A program made the translations under genes and the position numbers. DNA of 64,000 bases from Flavobacterium ammonificans (GTDB taxonomy: Bacteria; Bacteroidota; Bacteroidia; Flavobacteriales; Flavobacteriaceae), in the NCBI RefSeq assembly GCF_020885975.1, contig NZ_AP025183.1, forward strand, positions 620,001-684,000, in the 5' to 3' direction. How positions within the stretch are numbered: position 1 is the stretch's first letter; every line of letters starts with the position of its first letter. Positions 42,053 to 51,637 of the stretch are shown one piece after another. Below the pieces are notes generated by a model. It saw only the letters and a list, made by a program, of their open reading frames with translations. It was not told the DNA's origin and did no database searches.

Positions 42053-44323
42053 ATGCAAACTATTTCTGAAGCCGCTTCTTACACTCTCCGATTTATCAAT
42101 CAAACACAACGCTCTGTTTTTCTTACTGGTAAAGCCGGGACAGGAAAAACAACGCTTCTTCGTGAAATTATTCAAACCACGCATAAAAATACTGTTGTCG
42201 TTGCGCCTACCGGAATTGCCGCTTTGAATGCAGGTGGAGTTACGATTCATTCGATGTTTCAATTGCCTTTCGGCGGATTTATTCCCGATAATTCGGCACC
42301 TGATTTTTCAGAAAGCACCAAGTTTGAAACCAAAGCGACTTTACGCAGACACTTCAAAATGAGTGGTTTAAAGAAATCAGTAATTCGCAATATGGAATTG
42401 TTGATTATTGACGAGGTAAGTATGCTACGTGCTGATTTGCTAGACGCGATGGATTTTATGATGCAAACAGTGCGCAAAAGAAACCAACCTTTTGGCGGCG
42501 TTCAAGTGTTGTTTATTGGGGATTTATTGCAATTACCACCTGTAATTCGAGATGATGAGTGGTATACTTTAAAGAAATATTACAAAGGAAAATTCTTTTT
42601 TCATTCGCTTGTAGTGCAACAAAATCCTCCGCTTTATATTGAGCTGGATAAAATCTTCCGTCAGACAGATGATGCGTTTATTTCTGTTTTGAATAACCTG
42701 CGCAACAACCAAATTTCAAAAGAAGATATTGCGGCTTTAAATCAATACGTCCAACCTGATTTTGATTTGAAAGCCAATAAAGGCTACATCACTTTAACTA
42801 CTCATAATGCCAAAGCTGACTCAATGAATACAGAAGCTTTGGAAGCCTTAGAAGGAAAAGAATGGAAGTATTCACCCGAAATAACCGGTGATTTTCCAGA
42901 CAAGATTTTCCCATTAGATGAAATTTTGCGTTTGAAAGAAGGTGCGCAAATTATGTTTGTTAAAAACGATTTGTCTTTCGACAAAAAATACTTTAACGGA
43001 AAAATGGGAGTCGTCAAATCGCTTTCCGCCAAAGAAATTTTAGTCCATTTTCCGGAAGAAAACAAAACGATAGAAGTTGAAAAATACGAATGGCAAAACA
43101 TTCGCTACAAAGTAAACGACACGACTAAAGAAATCGAAGAGGAGGTTTTAGGCACGTTTGTGCATTATCCAATTAAGTTGGCTTGGGCGATAACCGTTCA
43201 TAAGAGTCAAGGCTTGACTTTTGACAAAGCAGCGCTGGACGTATCGCAAGTTTTTCTGCCCGGACAAGCCTACGTAGCATTATCACGTTTACGTTCGTTA
43301 AATGGGCTTATTTTGCTTTCTCCGCTGCAAATGAATGGTATTTCAAACTACCAGGACGTGATGGACTATTCGTTGAACAAAGCTTCAGAAACGCATTTGG
43401 AAAACGCATTACATTTTGAAACCAAAAATTTCATTCATCAGTATTTGGTCCAAACCTTTGATTGGGCTGATTTAGCTCAAGAATGGCGCAATCATCAGTT
43501 TAGTTATAATGAAAAATCGGAGGTGTCGTCCAAAGCCAAATATTCGTATTGGGCCAAAGAACAAACTGAACGAATTGAAAAAGTGGTCGATCCCGCAAAA
43601 AAGTTTATTCAGCAATTGAACGTGCTTTTTAGTCAAGAAACGGTTGATTTGAATCACATTTCAGATCGAATGCAAGCAGCTTACACTTATTTTTTCAATC
43701 CAATGGACGAGTTGGTTTTTGAGATTTTGTGGAAACTAGAAGAAGTAAAGCGACTTAAAAAAGCAAAGGCCTATTTTGACGAGTTAGTGCTTTTAGAAGA
43801 ACTTCAAACCAAAGCCGTCTTGCGCTTAATGAAAGCCAAACTCTTAATTGAAACGGTTGTGGCGGGAGAAACCATTTCGAAAGAAAAACTGACTTCGCCA
43901 GATATAAAATTGTACGTCAGCAGAAAAGTTACTGCGATTCAAGCAACCTTTAAAAAGGTAAATGCCAACTTAATTGACGACGACTTAGACGAAGAACGCT
44001 ATCTTCCAAAAAAGAAAACAAAATCACCAACCAAGAAAACCACGGTGGAAGAAACCTACGATTTGTGGAAACAAAACAATTCGATAGCCGAAATTGCCTC
44101 CATAAGGGTGTTGACTAAACAAACCATTTACGGTCATTTTGTCAAATTAATTCAGTCGGAAAAAGTAGCGATTGAAGACATTATTCCTTCGGATAAATTA
44201 GACGAACTTGCGGCTGCGTTTAAAGACTACAAAGAAGAATCTTTGAATGCGTTAATGGAAAAACACGGAGATAAATTCAGTTGGGAAGAAGCCAGAATGT
44301 TCAAAGCCAGTTTGAATATATAA
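42053..44323 (+). CDS. Pif1/RecD-like superfamily 1 helicase with C-terminal helix-turn-helix-like domain
   Basis: 756 residues. Walker A VFLTGKAGTGKTTLL is near residue 23, Walker B LLIIDEVSML near 120, the FGGVQVLFIGDLLQLPPV motif near 143, and SF1 motifs AITVHKSQGLTFDKAALD and YVALSRLRSLNGL near 380-415. This order is that of Pif1/RecD-type 5'-3' DNA helicases. The last 250 residues carry a helical region and a helix-turn-helix-like end (EETYDLWKQNNSIAEIASI...VLTKQTIYGHF). Probably acts in DNA repair or replication-fork processing. Start at the ATG at 42053. Confidence 0.88.
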   Translation: MQTISEAASYTLRFINQTQRSVFLTGKAGTGKTTLLREIIQTTHKNTVVVAPTGIAALNAGGVTIHSMFQLPFGGFIPDNSAPDFSESTKFETKATLRRHFKMSGLKKSVIRNMELLIIDEVSMLRADLLDAMDFMMQTVRKRNQPFGGVQVLFIGDLLQLPPVIRDDEWYTLKKYYKGKFFFHSLVVQQNPPLYIELDKIFRQTDDAFISVLNNLRNNQISKEDIAALNQYVQPDFDLKANKGYITLTTHNAKADSMNTEALEALEGKEWKYSPEITGDFPDKIFPLDEILRLKEGAQIMFVKNDLSFDKKYFNGKMGVVKSLSAKEILVHFPEENKTIEVEKYEWQNIRYKVNDTTKEIEEEVLGTFVHYPIKLAWAITVHKSQGLTFDKAALDVSQVFLPGQAYVALSRLRSLNGLILLSPLQMNGISNYQDVMDYSLNKASETHLENALHFETKNFIHQYLVQTFDWADLAQEWRNHQFSYNEKSEVSSKAKYSYWAKEQTERIEKVVDPAKKFIQQLNVLFSQETVDLNHISDRMQAAYTYFFNPMDELVFEILWKLEEVKRLKKAKAYFDELVLLEELQTKAVLRLMKAKLLIETVVAGETISKEKLTSPDIKLYVSRKVTAIQATFKKVNANLIDDDLDEERYLPKKKTKSPTKKTTVEETYDLWKQNNSIAEIASIRVLTKQTIYGHFVKLIQSEKVAIEDIIPSDKLDELAAAFKDYKEESLNALMEKHGDKFSWEEARMFKASLNI

Positions 44324-44327
44324 CATA

Positions 44328-44357
44328 TAAAAAAACCGTCTTTCGAGACGGTTTTTG
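44328..44357. terminator. Bidirectional terminator between the helicase and HU/SPOR genes
   Basis: AAAAACCGTC TTTCGA GACGGTTTTT, a perfect ten-base stem with A and T tracts on both sides, between the convergent stops at 44323 and 44360. Confidence 0.9.
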
Positions 44358-44359
44358 TT

Positions 44360-45295
44360 TTATAATGATTCAATTAAAATCCACGCTTGAGGATTTTCTT
44401 TTTCTCTGATTTCGTTTTTCAATTTTTCCGCTTCGGTGTAGGTTGTAAAGCTTCCGTAAAGCACCGGATATAAACCGTGTTTGTTGCGCTCAATTCGTTT
44501 GGCTTTGTATCCTTTTTCGCTTAAGTCTTCAAAAACACGTTGGGCATTTTTCTCATCTCTAAAAGCTCCTGCCATAATATGATAAGGCAATTTTCCTTCT
44601 TTTACAGTAAGTGTAACAGCCGGAATTGGGCTTTCGATGAAGAAAGTAGCTTCTTGTATTTTATTTTGAACCTGTCTTTGAACAGCCGATTCAACAATGA
44701 TTTTTTGAGTTTCGATTTCATTTTGTACTATAGGATAAGCCACAGTAGCAGTTAACCCCAATCCTAACACGAAAATCGCAGCATACTTCAAGAATGCATA
44801 TCTGTTTTTGTGTTCTGGAACCAATTGAATTGCTTCTGTCTCTTCTAAATCTTCCAGTTGTTTTTCGAAAATTTCTCTTTTTACAAGAGGAGAAACAAAC
44901 GGACTCAAACCAAATGAACTACTTAAGTAATTGGTTTGGTCATAGGGAGTGAAAATTAAATTTCTATCGGCATTTAAGCAAAAATCACCTACGTTTTTAA
45001 TAGAAAAAACACCTGTTTCTTGCAAGGTTTTTTTCCAATTAAACACTTCATATTGAATAGCGCTTACTGCGTATTCATAAGAGGTTTTCTCTGTCTGTGC
45101 AATATGATTAGCTAATAAGCCATCATTATTTTTTAAATACGAATTAAAAGAGATCAATTTTTTAGGGGGAAAAAACGAATGGGAACTTTCCACTAGTTGA
45201 GCGGATTGGATTTCGGTTAAAAAGGCACCAAAACCAGGTACAGTTACACATTGGTAACGGTACAAAAGTTGCGCGATGTAATTTTCGATTTTCAT
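44360..45295 (-). CDS. HU-CCDC81 and SPOR domain protein
   Basis: 311 residues. A cytoplasmic N-terminal HU-CCDC81-like tandem (MKIENYIAQLLYRYQCVTVP to about 130), a single transmembrane helix at about 170-190 (FLKYAAIFVLGLGLTATVAY), a linker, and a C-terminal SPOR domain (YHIMAGAFRDEKNAQRVFEDL onward) that binds denuded glycan at division sites. The domain set is typical of Bacteroidota, where it probably links nucleoid or cytoplasm to septal peptidoglycan. The ATG at 45293-45295 is six bases from a -7 box, so the transcript may be nearly leaderless. Confidence 0.88.
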   Translation of the reverse strand: MKIENYIAQLLYRYQCVTVPGFGAFLTEIQSAQLVESSHSFFPPKKLISFNSYLKNNDGLLANHIAQTEKTSYEYAVSAIQYEVFNWKKTLQETGVFSIKNVGDFCLNADRNLIFTPYDQTNYLSSSFGLSPFVSPLVKREIFEKQLEDLEETEAIQLVPEHKNRYAFLKYAAIFVLGLGLTATVAYPIVQNEIETQKIIVESAVQRQVQNKIQEATFFIESPIPAVTLTVKEGKLPYHIMAGAFRDEKNAQRVFEDLSEKGYKAKRIERNKHGLYPVLYGSFTTYTEAEKLKNEIREKENPQAWILIESL

Positions 45296-45300
45296 AGTAA

Positions 45301-45308
45301 CAAAGTTA
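45301..45308 (-). promoter_or_regulatory. TAnnTTTG -7 box immediately upstream of the HU/SPOR gene
   Basis: TAACTTTG on the minus strand, with only five bases between it and the ATG at 45295. If used, the transcript starts at or just inside the start codon. Confidence 0.4.
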
Positions 45309-45512
45309 GGCAACGAAAATAGTTATCAAAATTTTATTCACAATTTTTATTAACAATTGGAATTATTTTTACACTTATTTCTTTTTCAATTAGTTAATAA
45401 GATTCGGATTGATTGAAAAATTGAGAAAATGAATTTTTAGCATTAATTTTTATTGTGAAACAAGTGCATTTCAGACATTATTCCTACATTTAGATTCCAA
45501 ATTTGCCCCCAA

Positions 45513-46613
45513 ATGAACGATCAAGAATTATTTTACTTGCTAGCCCCACAACGCGTTGAAGGTGTAGGCGATATTGTAGCCAAAAAATTGCTAACCTATT
45601 TTGGTAATTCTGAAGCAGTTTTCAAAGCCAAGTCATCTCAATTAGCTTCTATTGACGGAATAGGAAATGTCCTTTTGAAAAACATTAAAGACCAATCTGT
45701 TTTTGCAAAAGCGGAACGCGAAATGCAATTTATCGCTACCAATTCCATTACCGTCAACACCTTTCAAGATCCCGATTATCCGGAGCGGCTGAAACATTGT
45801 TTTGATAGTCCGCTCGTCTTGTTTAGTTCAGGAAACATCGATTTAAAAAACCAGAAAATGATTAGCATTGTGGGTACGCGTCAAATTACTTCGTATGGAT
45901 CGGAATTTTGCCGTAAATTCATTGAAGAGTTAGCGCCCTTGAACCCTGTTATTGTTAGCGGTTTTGCTTATGGAGTCGATATTGTTGCGCACCAATTGGC
46001 TATGGAAAACAACTTACAAACCATTGGCGTCGTAGCACACGGTTTGAACCAAATTTATCCGAAAGCCCATAAAAAATATGTAGCCAAAATGGAAGAAAAT
46101 GGGGGTTTTATGACTGAGTTTTGGAGTTCGTCCAATCCAGATAAAGAGAATTTTGTGAGAAGAAATCGAATTGTAGCAGGAATGACCGAGGCTACAATTG
46201 TGATCGAATCGGCAGAGCGCGGAGGGTCCTTAATTACGGCGAATATGGCCAATGAGTATAACCGAGATGTATTTGCTGTTCCCGGAAGAGTGACCGATAA
46301 GTACAGTCAAGGATGCAATACGTTGATTAAAACCCAAAAAGCAAATGTGCTAACCAGCGCAGCCGATTTGATTTATATTTTGAATTGGGATATAAAAAAG
46401 GAAGCTAAATCGGTTCAAAAACAACTCTTTGTAGCCTTGGATGAAGACGAACAAAAAATCTATGATTATCTTTTAAAAACAGGCAAAGAATTGCTTGATG
46501 TTATCGCGTTGCATTGTGATTTTCCTATTTATAAAATTTCGGGAATCTTATTAAATATGGAATTGAAAGGCGTGATTCGACCTTTGCCTGGGAAGTTGTT
46601 TGAGGCAATATGA
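45513..46613 (+). CDS. dprA: DNA processing protein DprA
   Basis: 366-residue RecA loader used in natural transformation and broadly conserved. An N-terminal SAM/HhH-like domain (VEGVGDIVAKKLLTYFG) is followed by the Rossmann core with SIVGTRQITSYG, VSGFAYGVDIVAHQLA, RRNRIVAGMTEATIVIESAERGGS and DVFAVPGRVTDKYSQGCN, then a C-terminal winged-helix (EQKIYDYLLKTGKELLDVIA). The whole is typical. It is divergent from the HU/SPOR gene with a 217-base gap, and a repeat-rich gap follows. Confidence 0.95.
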   Translation: MNDQELFYLLAPQRVEGVGDIVAKKLLTYFGNSEAVFKAKSSQLASIDGIGNVLLKNIKDQSVFAKAEREMQFIATNSITVNTFQDPDYPERLKHCFDSPLVLFSSGNIDLKNQKMISIVGTRQITSYGSEFCRKFIEELAPLNPVIVSGFAYGVDIVAHQLAMENNLQTIGVVAHGLNQIYPKAHKKYVAKMEENGGFMTEFWSSSNPDKENFVRRNRIVAGMTEATIVIESAERGGSLITANMANEYNRDVFAVPGRVTDKYSQGCNTLIKTQKANVLTSAADLIYILNWDIKKEAKSVQKQLFVALDEDEQKIYDYLLKTGKELLDVIALHCDFPIYKISGILLNMELKGVIRPLPGKLFEAI

Positions 46614-46673
46614 GGTACGATTTACGATATTAGATATACGATTTACTATATGCAACGTAGATTCAAAAAATTT

Positions 46674-46812
46674 AACCACATAGAAACATAGATTGAAAAT
46701 GCAAATAAAAAGAAGGGATAGAAACAACGCTATTTTTCACATAGAGCTATGTGAAAAGTAAAACGTCTATCTCAGTCTTTCAAAACTATTCTTTCTATGT
46801 ATCTATGTGGTG
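46674..46812. repeat. Nested inverted-repeat intergenic element between dprA and trpS
   Basis: Outer arms AACCACATAGAAACATAGA (46674-46692) and TCTATGTATCTATGTGGTG (46794-46812) are near-complementary. Inside, TTTTCACATAG at 46734-46744 pairs perfectly with CTATGTGAAAA at 46747-46757. Upstream are short repeats of TACGATTTAC. No gene fits in 46614-46900. Confidence 0.7.
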
Positions 46813-46900
46813 AAAATAGTCATCATTTGTCGGGTTAACAACTACTTAATTAACTTGAAAACTAAATGGTGAAAATTTGTGGTAATCTGTGGAATTGGTG

Positions 46901-47881
46901 TTATTCCATTTTTTCGAAGCCTAATTTTGCTCTTACTTTTGCCAAAACACCATTAGCTACATTACTTGCTTTTTGTGCGCCTTTTCGAAGTAATTCGTCT
47001 ACTTCAGGAAGGGTGTTCATGTAGTAATTGTATTGTGCTCTTTCGGTTTTGAATTTTTCAACAATCAATTCAAACAAAGCTTGTTTAGCGTGACCGTAAC
47101 CGTAGTTTCCGCCTAAATAATTGGCTTTCATGGTTTCGATTTCACTTTCAGAAGCTAAGAGTTTGTATATAGCAAAGGCGTTGCAAGTATCTGGATTTTT
47201 AGGATCTTCTAGCGGTGTGCTGTCGGTTTCTATACTCATAATTTGCTTTCGCAAAGCTTTGTCGTCTAAGAAAATATTGATGACATTATTGGCTGATTTA
47301 CTCATTTTTCCACCATTGGTACCCGGAATAAGCATACTGTCTTCTTGGATTTTGGCTTCAGGAATAACAAAGGTTTCCCCCATTTGGTGGTTGAAACGAG
47401 AAGCCACATCGCGAGTTATTTCCAAATGTTGCAATTGATCTTTTCCCACAGGTACAAACTCAGCATCATACAACAAAATATCAGCAGCCATTAACATAGG
47501 ATACGAAAACAATCCTGCGTTCACATCGTCTAAACGATCCGATTTGTCTTTGAAAGAGTGTGCCAAAGTCAAGCGTTGGAACGGAAAAAAACAACTCAAA
47601 TACCAAGACAATTCAGCTGTTTGAGGCACATCCGACTGTCTATAAAACACCACCTTGTCCACATTTAATCCACAAGCTAACCAAGCTGCCGCCGTGCTAT
47701 AGGTATTAGCACGTAAGGTTTCGCCGTTTTTGATTTGGGTAACCGAATGCAAATCAGCAATGAAGAGAAACGATTCATTTGCTGGATTGTTAGACAATTC
47801 AATTGCAGGAATAATTGCGCCTAATAAGTTTCCTAAATGGGGAGTTCCTGTACTTTGAACCCCGGTAAGTATTTTTGCCAT
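46901..47881 (-). CDS. trpS: Tryptophan-tRNA ligase
   Basis: 326-residue class I synthetase for tRNA-Trp. The HIGH-like motif is GVQSTGTPHLGNLLGA at residues 7-22, and the KMSKS motif is GGKMSKSANNVIN near 196. Also visible are YPMLMAADILLYDAEFVPVG, the tryptophan pocket, and DQLQHLEITRDVA. The length is standard. It starts with an ATG at 47881 and is monocistronic. Confidence 0.97.
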   Translation of the reverse strand: MAKILTGVQSTGTPHLGNLLGAIIPAIELSNNPANESFLFIADLHSVTQIKNGETLRANTYSTAAAWLACGLNVDKVVFYRQSDVPQTAELSWYLSCFFPFQRLTLAHSFKDKSDRLDDVNAGLFSYPMLMAADILLYDAEFVPVGKDQLQHLEITRDVASRFNHQMGETFVIPEAKIQEDSMLIPGTNGGKMSKSANNVINIFLDDKALRKQIMSIETDSTPLEDPKNPDTCNAFAIYKLLASESEIETMKANYLGGNYGYGHAKQALFELIVEKFKTERAQYNYYMNTLPEVDELLRKGAQKASNVANGVLAKVRAKLGFEKME

Positions 47882-48015
47882 TGTTGTTTTTTCTTGTACG
47901 CAAATTTCGCAAAGTTTGCGGCATTTTCATAAGCTTTCGGTTCTTTTTTTAAATTAATGAAAATTAATTTAAAACTGATTTACTCGAAACCACCTCAGAT
48001 TCGATTTTAACCCAC

Positions 48016-48045
48016 AAAAAAAGGCCTAATTGCTTAGACCTTTTT
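48016..48045 (-). terminator. Terminator after the M1 peptidase
   Basis: On the minus strand, AAAAAGG-TCTAAGC pairs imperfectly with the complementary half around TTGC-like loop bases and ends in T residues, 19 bases past the stop at 48064. Confidence 0.6.
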
Positions 48046-48063
48046 GATAGTAGTGCGAATGAA

Positions 48064-49935
48064 CTATTTTGCTACATAACTATTATTTTCCGGTTTCACA
48101 TCTGCCATTAAACCACTTGGGTCAAGGGAGATTTTTTTGATGCTCGATTTCGGTTTCGCAATGTTCAATTCATAAGTAGGGTAGGCCCAAGCCCAATCGT
48201 TTAACACCGTTCTTTTAACAGCAGGTGTTGGGTTTTCTTTTTCAAAACTCATCATACGCAACGGTATGTAAAAGCTTTCTGAAGTTCCGTCAGTATATTC
48301 AACTAACACGTCCATTGGCATTGGCATTCTTCCAATTCGCTCTATAGTTATCAAAGTTGTTGCAGCATTTTCTTTTACCTCTTTAATACCGTAATCAATC
48401 GTATTGGTTGTTGCTGTCCAATCCGTTAAATACCAATCTAAATTAGCGCCTGTAACTCTTTCAGCAGTGCGTTTTATGTCGTTAGGTGTAGGGTGTTTGA
48501 ATTTGAAATCAGCATAGTATTTTTTCAAAGTTTTTAGCAAATTTTCTTTTCCAATCAAATACATCAATTGTGTTAAGAACAATTCACCTTTGCTATACGA
48601 AGTGATGCTGTATACGCGGTTTTCGTCAAAACGATCAGCGTGGGTGCTTTGAGGTAATTCTTTTCCGGAATTGGCCATCCAAAAATACCCTTTATAAGCT
48701 CCACTAAAAGGGTTTTCTACTTTTGTTTCTGCAATTTCATTCAATCCATAATCTTCTAAGAAAGAAGTAAATCCTTCGTCCATCCAACCGTGTTTCGATT
48801 CGTTAGACGCTAGAACGTGTTGGAACCAAGAATGTGCCATTTCGTGAGCGGTTACACCAAGTAAACCATCCCAATCTCCTTGACCTAAAATCAACGTACA
48901 CATAGCATATTCCATTCCGCCATCGCCCCCTTGAATCACAGAATATTGTTTGTACGGATAATTCCCAACGGTTTTGTTGTACACTTCCATCAACTGAACT
49001 GTTTTTGGCTGAAGATTTTTCCAGTTTTGAATGTATTTTGGATTGTTTTTGTACAAAAAGTGTAGGTCTACATCATTAGGTCCTTTCACTACATCGTGAA
49101 TATAATCTTTGTCTGCAGCCCAAGTAAAATCGTGTACCATTGGCGCAATAAAGTGCCAAGTAAGTGTTTTGTTTTTCTTTGGATGAACCACCGTAATTCC
49201 GGCATCTTGGTAACCGTGACCAATTTCGTTTTTGTTTTGCAAATAGCCCGAACCTCCTAAAATATAGTTGGAATCAATGCTGATTTTTACATCAAAATCC
49301 CCCCAAACACCGTGAAATTCTCTAGCGATGTAAGGATTGGCGTGCCAACCTTCAAAATCAAATTCGGCTAATTTAGGATACCATTGCGCCATAGATAATT
49401 CAACGCCTTCGGCATTATTTCTTCCAGAACGACGAATTTGAACCGGAACTTGACCGTCAAAATTAAGGCTGAAAGTAGTTTTTGAATTTGGTAAAATAGG
49501 TTTTGCCAAAGTCACTTCTAATATTGTTCCCACTTCTTTTGTAAAAGCTGTTTGCCCATCTTGTTTGAAATTAGAAACGTGTAAATAGCCAATTTCATTT
49601 GGTTTCAAATTTTTGATTCGGCTTTCTTTAACTTCTGTATCGCCCACTTTTATTTTATGAACCATTCTACCGTCTGGATCTTTAATACTTTGGATACGCG
49701 CATCCATTTCGCTTCCAGGCTGAAAGGCATTATTGAACAAATGATAATACACTTTTCGTAAAGTGTCTGGCGAATTATTGGTATATACCAATTCTTGTTT
49801 TCCTTTGTATTGATAGGATTTCACATCCATTTTCACGTCCATTTTATAATCAACGTGTTGTTGCCAATAGGAAGCGTTTTGCGCTATTCCAGCTAATCCA
49901 AAAGAAAAAGTAGCGATTAAAAAGAGGTTCTTCAT
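48064..49935 (-). CDS. M1 family metallopeptidase (aminopeptidase)
   Basis: 623 residues, secreted zinc aminopeptidase. A signal peptide (MKNLFLIATFSFGLAGIAQ) is followed by an M1 N-terminal beta domain, the substrate-anchoring GGMEYAM at about 339-345, the zinc site H364-E365-MA-H368 and the third ligand E387 (HEMAHSW...WMDEGFTSF). The usual C-terminal ERAP-like helices are shortened to about 230 residues. It is probably periplasmic or surface-bound and feeds peptide use. It is downstream of the S8 protease on the same strand, separated by a terminator-type hairpin. Confidence 0.9.
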   Translation of the reverse strand: MKNLFLIATFSFGLAGIAQNASYWQQHVDYKMDVKMDVKSYQYKGKQELVYTNNSPDTLRKVYYHLFNNAFQPGSEMDARIQSIKDPDGRMVHKIKVGDTEVKESRIKNLKPNEIGYLHVSNFKQDGQTAFTKEVGTILEVTLAKPILPNSKTTFSLNFDGQVPVQIRRSGRNNAEGVELSMAQWYPKLAEFDFEGWHANPYIAREFHGVWGDFDVKISIDSNYILGGSGYLQNKNEIGHGYQDAGITVVHPKKNKTLTWHFIAPMVHDFTWAADKDYIHDVVKGPNDVDLHFLYKNNPKYIQNWKNLQPKTVQLMEVYNKTVGNYPYKQYSVIQGGDGGMEYAMCTLILGQGDWDGLLGVTAHEMAHSWFQHVLASNESKHGWMDEGFTSFLEDYGLNEIAETKVENPFSGAYKGYFWMANSGKELPQSTHADRFDENRVYSITSYSKGELFLTQLMYLIGKENLLKTLKKYYADFKFKHPTPNDIKRTAERVTGANLDWYLTDWTATTNTIDYGIKEVKENAATTLITIERIGRMPMPMDVLVEYTDGTSESFYIPLRMMSFEKENPTPAVKRTVLNDWAWAYPTYELNIAKPKSSIKKISLDPSGLMADVKPENNSYVAK

Positions 49936-49941
49936 GGTTTA

Positions 49942-49971
49942 AAATAAAAAAGGAAGGGCAAAAGCCCTTCC
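49942..49971 (-). terminator. Terminator between the S8 and M1 peptidase genes
   Basis: GGAAGGGC TTTT GCCCTTCC on the minus strand is a perfect eight-base stem followed by a T-rich run. It lies about 20 bases past the S8 stop. Confidence 0.85.
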
Positions 49972-49991
49972 AAGTTAGTATTATTTTTCGA

Positions 49992-51572
49992 TTATTTTTT
50001 TGACATTTTTTCAGCCATTTGTAACGCATTAAAAGCATTTACAATCTTCCCTGATTTAGAAAGCGCAGAAAACGGACGCGTATCAGAAGCTTTTCCTCCT
50101 ACGATTACATTATTATCTAAAGCCACCCCTGAATCCATTAAAATGTGTTTCACTTGCTTAGCAGTTAATTTAGGATAATGAGAACGAATCAAAGCAGCAA
50201 CACCAGCTACATTTGGAGCCGCCATCGAAGTGCCTTGTAAAAAACTGTAGGTGTTTTTTGGAGTAGTAGCATAAATTTTAACCCCTGGAGCAAAAACGTC
50301 CACATTTATTTTTCCAATATTAGAAAAACGAGCAACTACTTTGTCTCCAGTTTCAAAATTCAATGCACCAACGGTAATAAAATTATCAGCAAACTCAGTT
50401 AGCTTATCGTCTGAATCGTTAGGGAAATTATCGTTATAATCGATGTCTTTGGCATCATTTCCAGCAGCGTGAACAATTAAAACGTCTTTTTTCTCTGCAT
50501 ATTTAATAGCATCGTACACCCATTGTTTTTGAGGAGAAAATGCTTTTCCGAAACTTCCATTAATTACTTTTGCGCCATTATCTACCGCATAACGAATTCC
50601 CAACGCAATATCTTTGTCATATTCGTCTCCGTCTGGAACGGCACGAACAGTTAAAATTTGAACATTATTAGCAATTCCATCACCCCCTAAATTGTTGTTA
50701 CGTACTTGAGCTACTATTCCCGCAACGTGAGTTCCGTGACGCGCTTCCTCTTTGTCTGGCCCAATAACATTGTTGTTTCCGTATTTAGTTTTGGTAATAT
50801 CGTTTGGATTATCTCCTAGTACTTTTCGGTAATCTGTTTTAAGATTGTCTCCGTTTAACAAAGCCAAGAAACCATCTAATTGTTTTTGCACAACATCTTT
50901 CAATTCTGTCATTGACATTCCGTAAGAAAGAATACGTTGCATGTCTGATTTACTTTTTAAAATAGCCGGATCTTCTGATGTTATAGCATTAACTTCCTCG
51001 ACGGTATAAGTTGTTTTTCCTAATACTTTACTAATTGTAACCTGACTTTCAGCAAGGGTTACTAACATTTGCTCTAAACGGGTTTTACCTTGAGCCGCTT
51101 CAGCTACTTTTTTGTCATTCATTGCTTTGGCAGCCAAATATGTTTTTTCATCAACTAACGATTTGTATTTGATTATACGTTCGTATTCGACATTTTCTTT
51201 GGTAATGTCCCCTAAAAAATTCCATCCGTGAATATCGTCGATGTATCCGTTTTTGTCATCGTCAATTCCGTTGCCAGGAATCTCTTTTTTATTGGTCCAA
51301 ACCACTGATTTTAAATCATCATGCTCAATGTCAACTCCAGAATCAACAATTCCTACAATTACAGGAACTCCTTTTTTTCCTTTTAATAATTCGGCATACG
51401 CTTTGTCAACGCTCATTCCAGGAATAGTGTCTTTGGCTAGATCCAAATGACTCCATCGATTCATTTCGACTTCTGTTAGTTTCGCTTTTTTAGTTAAAGT
51501 TTGTGCAGTTGTCGAAAGCGATAAACCTGCCATCACAACAAGTGATAAAAAAGAAATAGTATGTTTTTTCAT
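49992..51572 (-). CDS. S8 family serine peptidase (subtilisin-like)
   Basis: 526 residues, secreted (signal peptide ending STTAQ, about residue 24). The catalytic triad is Asp78 in VGIVDSGVDIEHDDL, His279 in RHGTHVAGIVAQV and Ser449 in LQGTSMAAPNVAG. Between Asp and His sits a long helical insertion of about 140 residues (120-260). No T9SS C-terminal sorting domain is seen; the protein ends soon after the catalytic domain, so it is probably periplasmic or membrane-associated. A consensus promoter lies upstream. Confidence 0.93.
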   Translation of the reverse strand: MKKHTISFLSLVVMAGLSLSTTAQTLTKKAKLTEVEMNRWSHLDLAKDTIPGMSVDKAYAELLKGKKGVPVIVGIVDSGVDIEHDDLKSVVWTNKKEIPGNGIDDDKNGYIDDIHGWNFLGDITKENVEYERIIKYKSLVDEKTYLAAKAMNDKKVAEAAQGKTRLEQMLVTLAESQVTISKVLGKTTYTVEEVNAITSEDPAILKSKSDMQRILSYGMSMTELKDVVQKQLDGFLALLNGDNLKTDYRKVLGDNPNDITKTKYGNNNVIGPDKEEARHGTHVAGIVAQVRNNNLGGDGIANNVQILTVRAVPDGDEYDKDIALGIRYAVDNGAKVINGSFGKAFSPQKQWVYDAIKYAEKKDVLIVHAAGNDAKDIDYNDNFPNDSDDKLTEFADNFITVGALNFETGDKVVARFSNIGKINVDVFAPGVKIYATTPKNTYSFLQGTSMAAPNVAGVAALIRSHYPKLTAKQVKHILMDSGVALDNNVIVGGKASDTRPFSALSKSGKIVNAFNALQMAEKMSKK

Positions 51573-51594
51573 GGTGTAAATTTTATTAATTATT

Positions 51595-51628
51595 CAAAAA
51601 TACTTTTAATTATTAGATAGTAATGCAA
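51595..51628 (-). promoter_or_regulatory. Bacteroidota promoter (TTG-N23-TATTTTTG) for the S8 peptidase
   Basis: On the minus strand, TTG at 51628-51626 and TATTTTTG at 51602-51595 lie 22 bases before the ATG at 51572. Confidence 0.55.
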
Positions 51629-51637
51629 TGCTTAAAT

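Noticed and set aside
45452..45462. Possible fourth parS (GTGAAACA half)
   Set aside because: Only one half of the palindrome matches; the CACGTG centre is absent.
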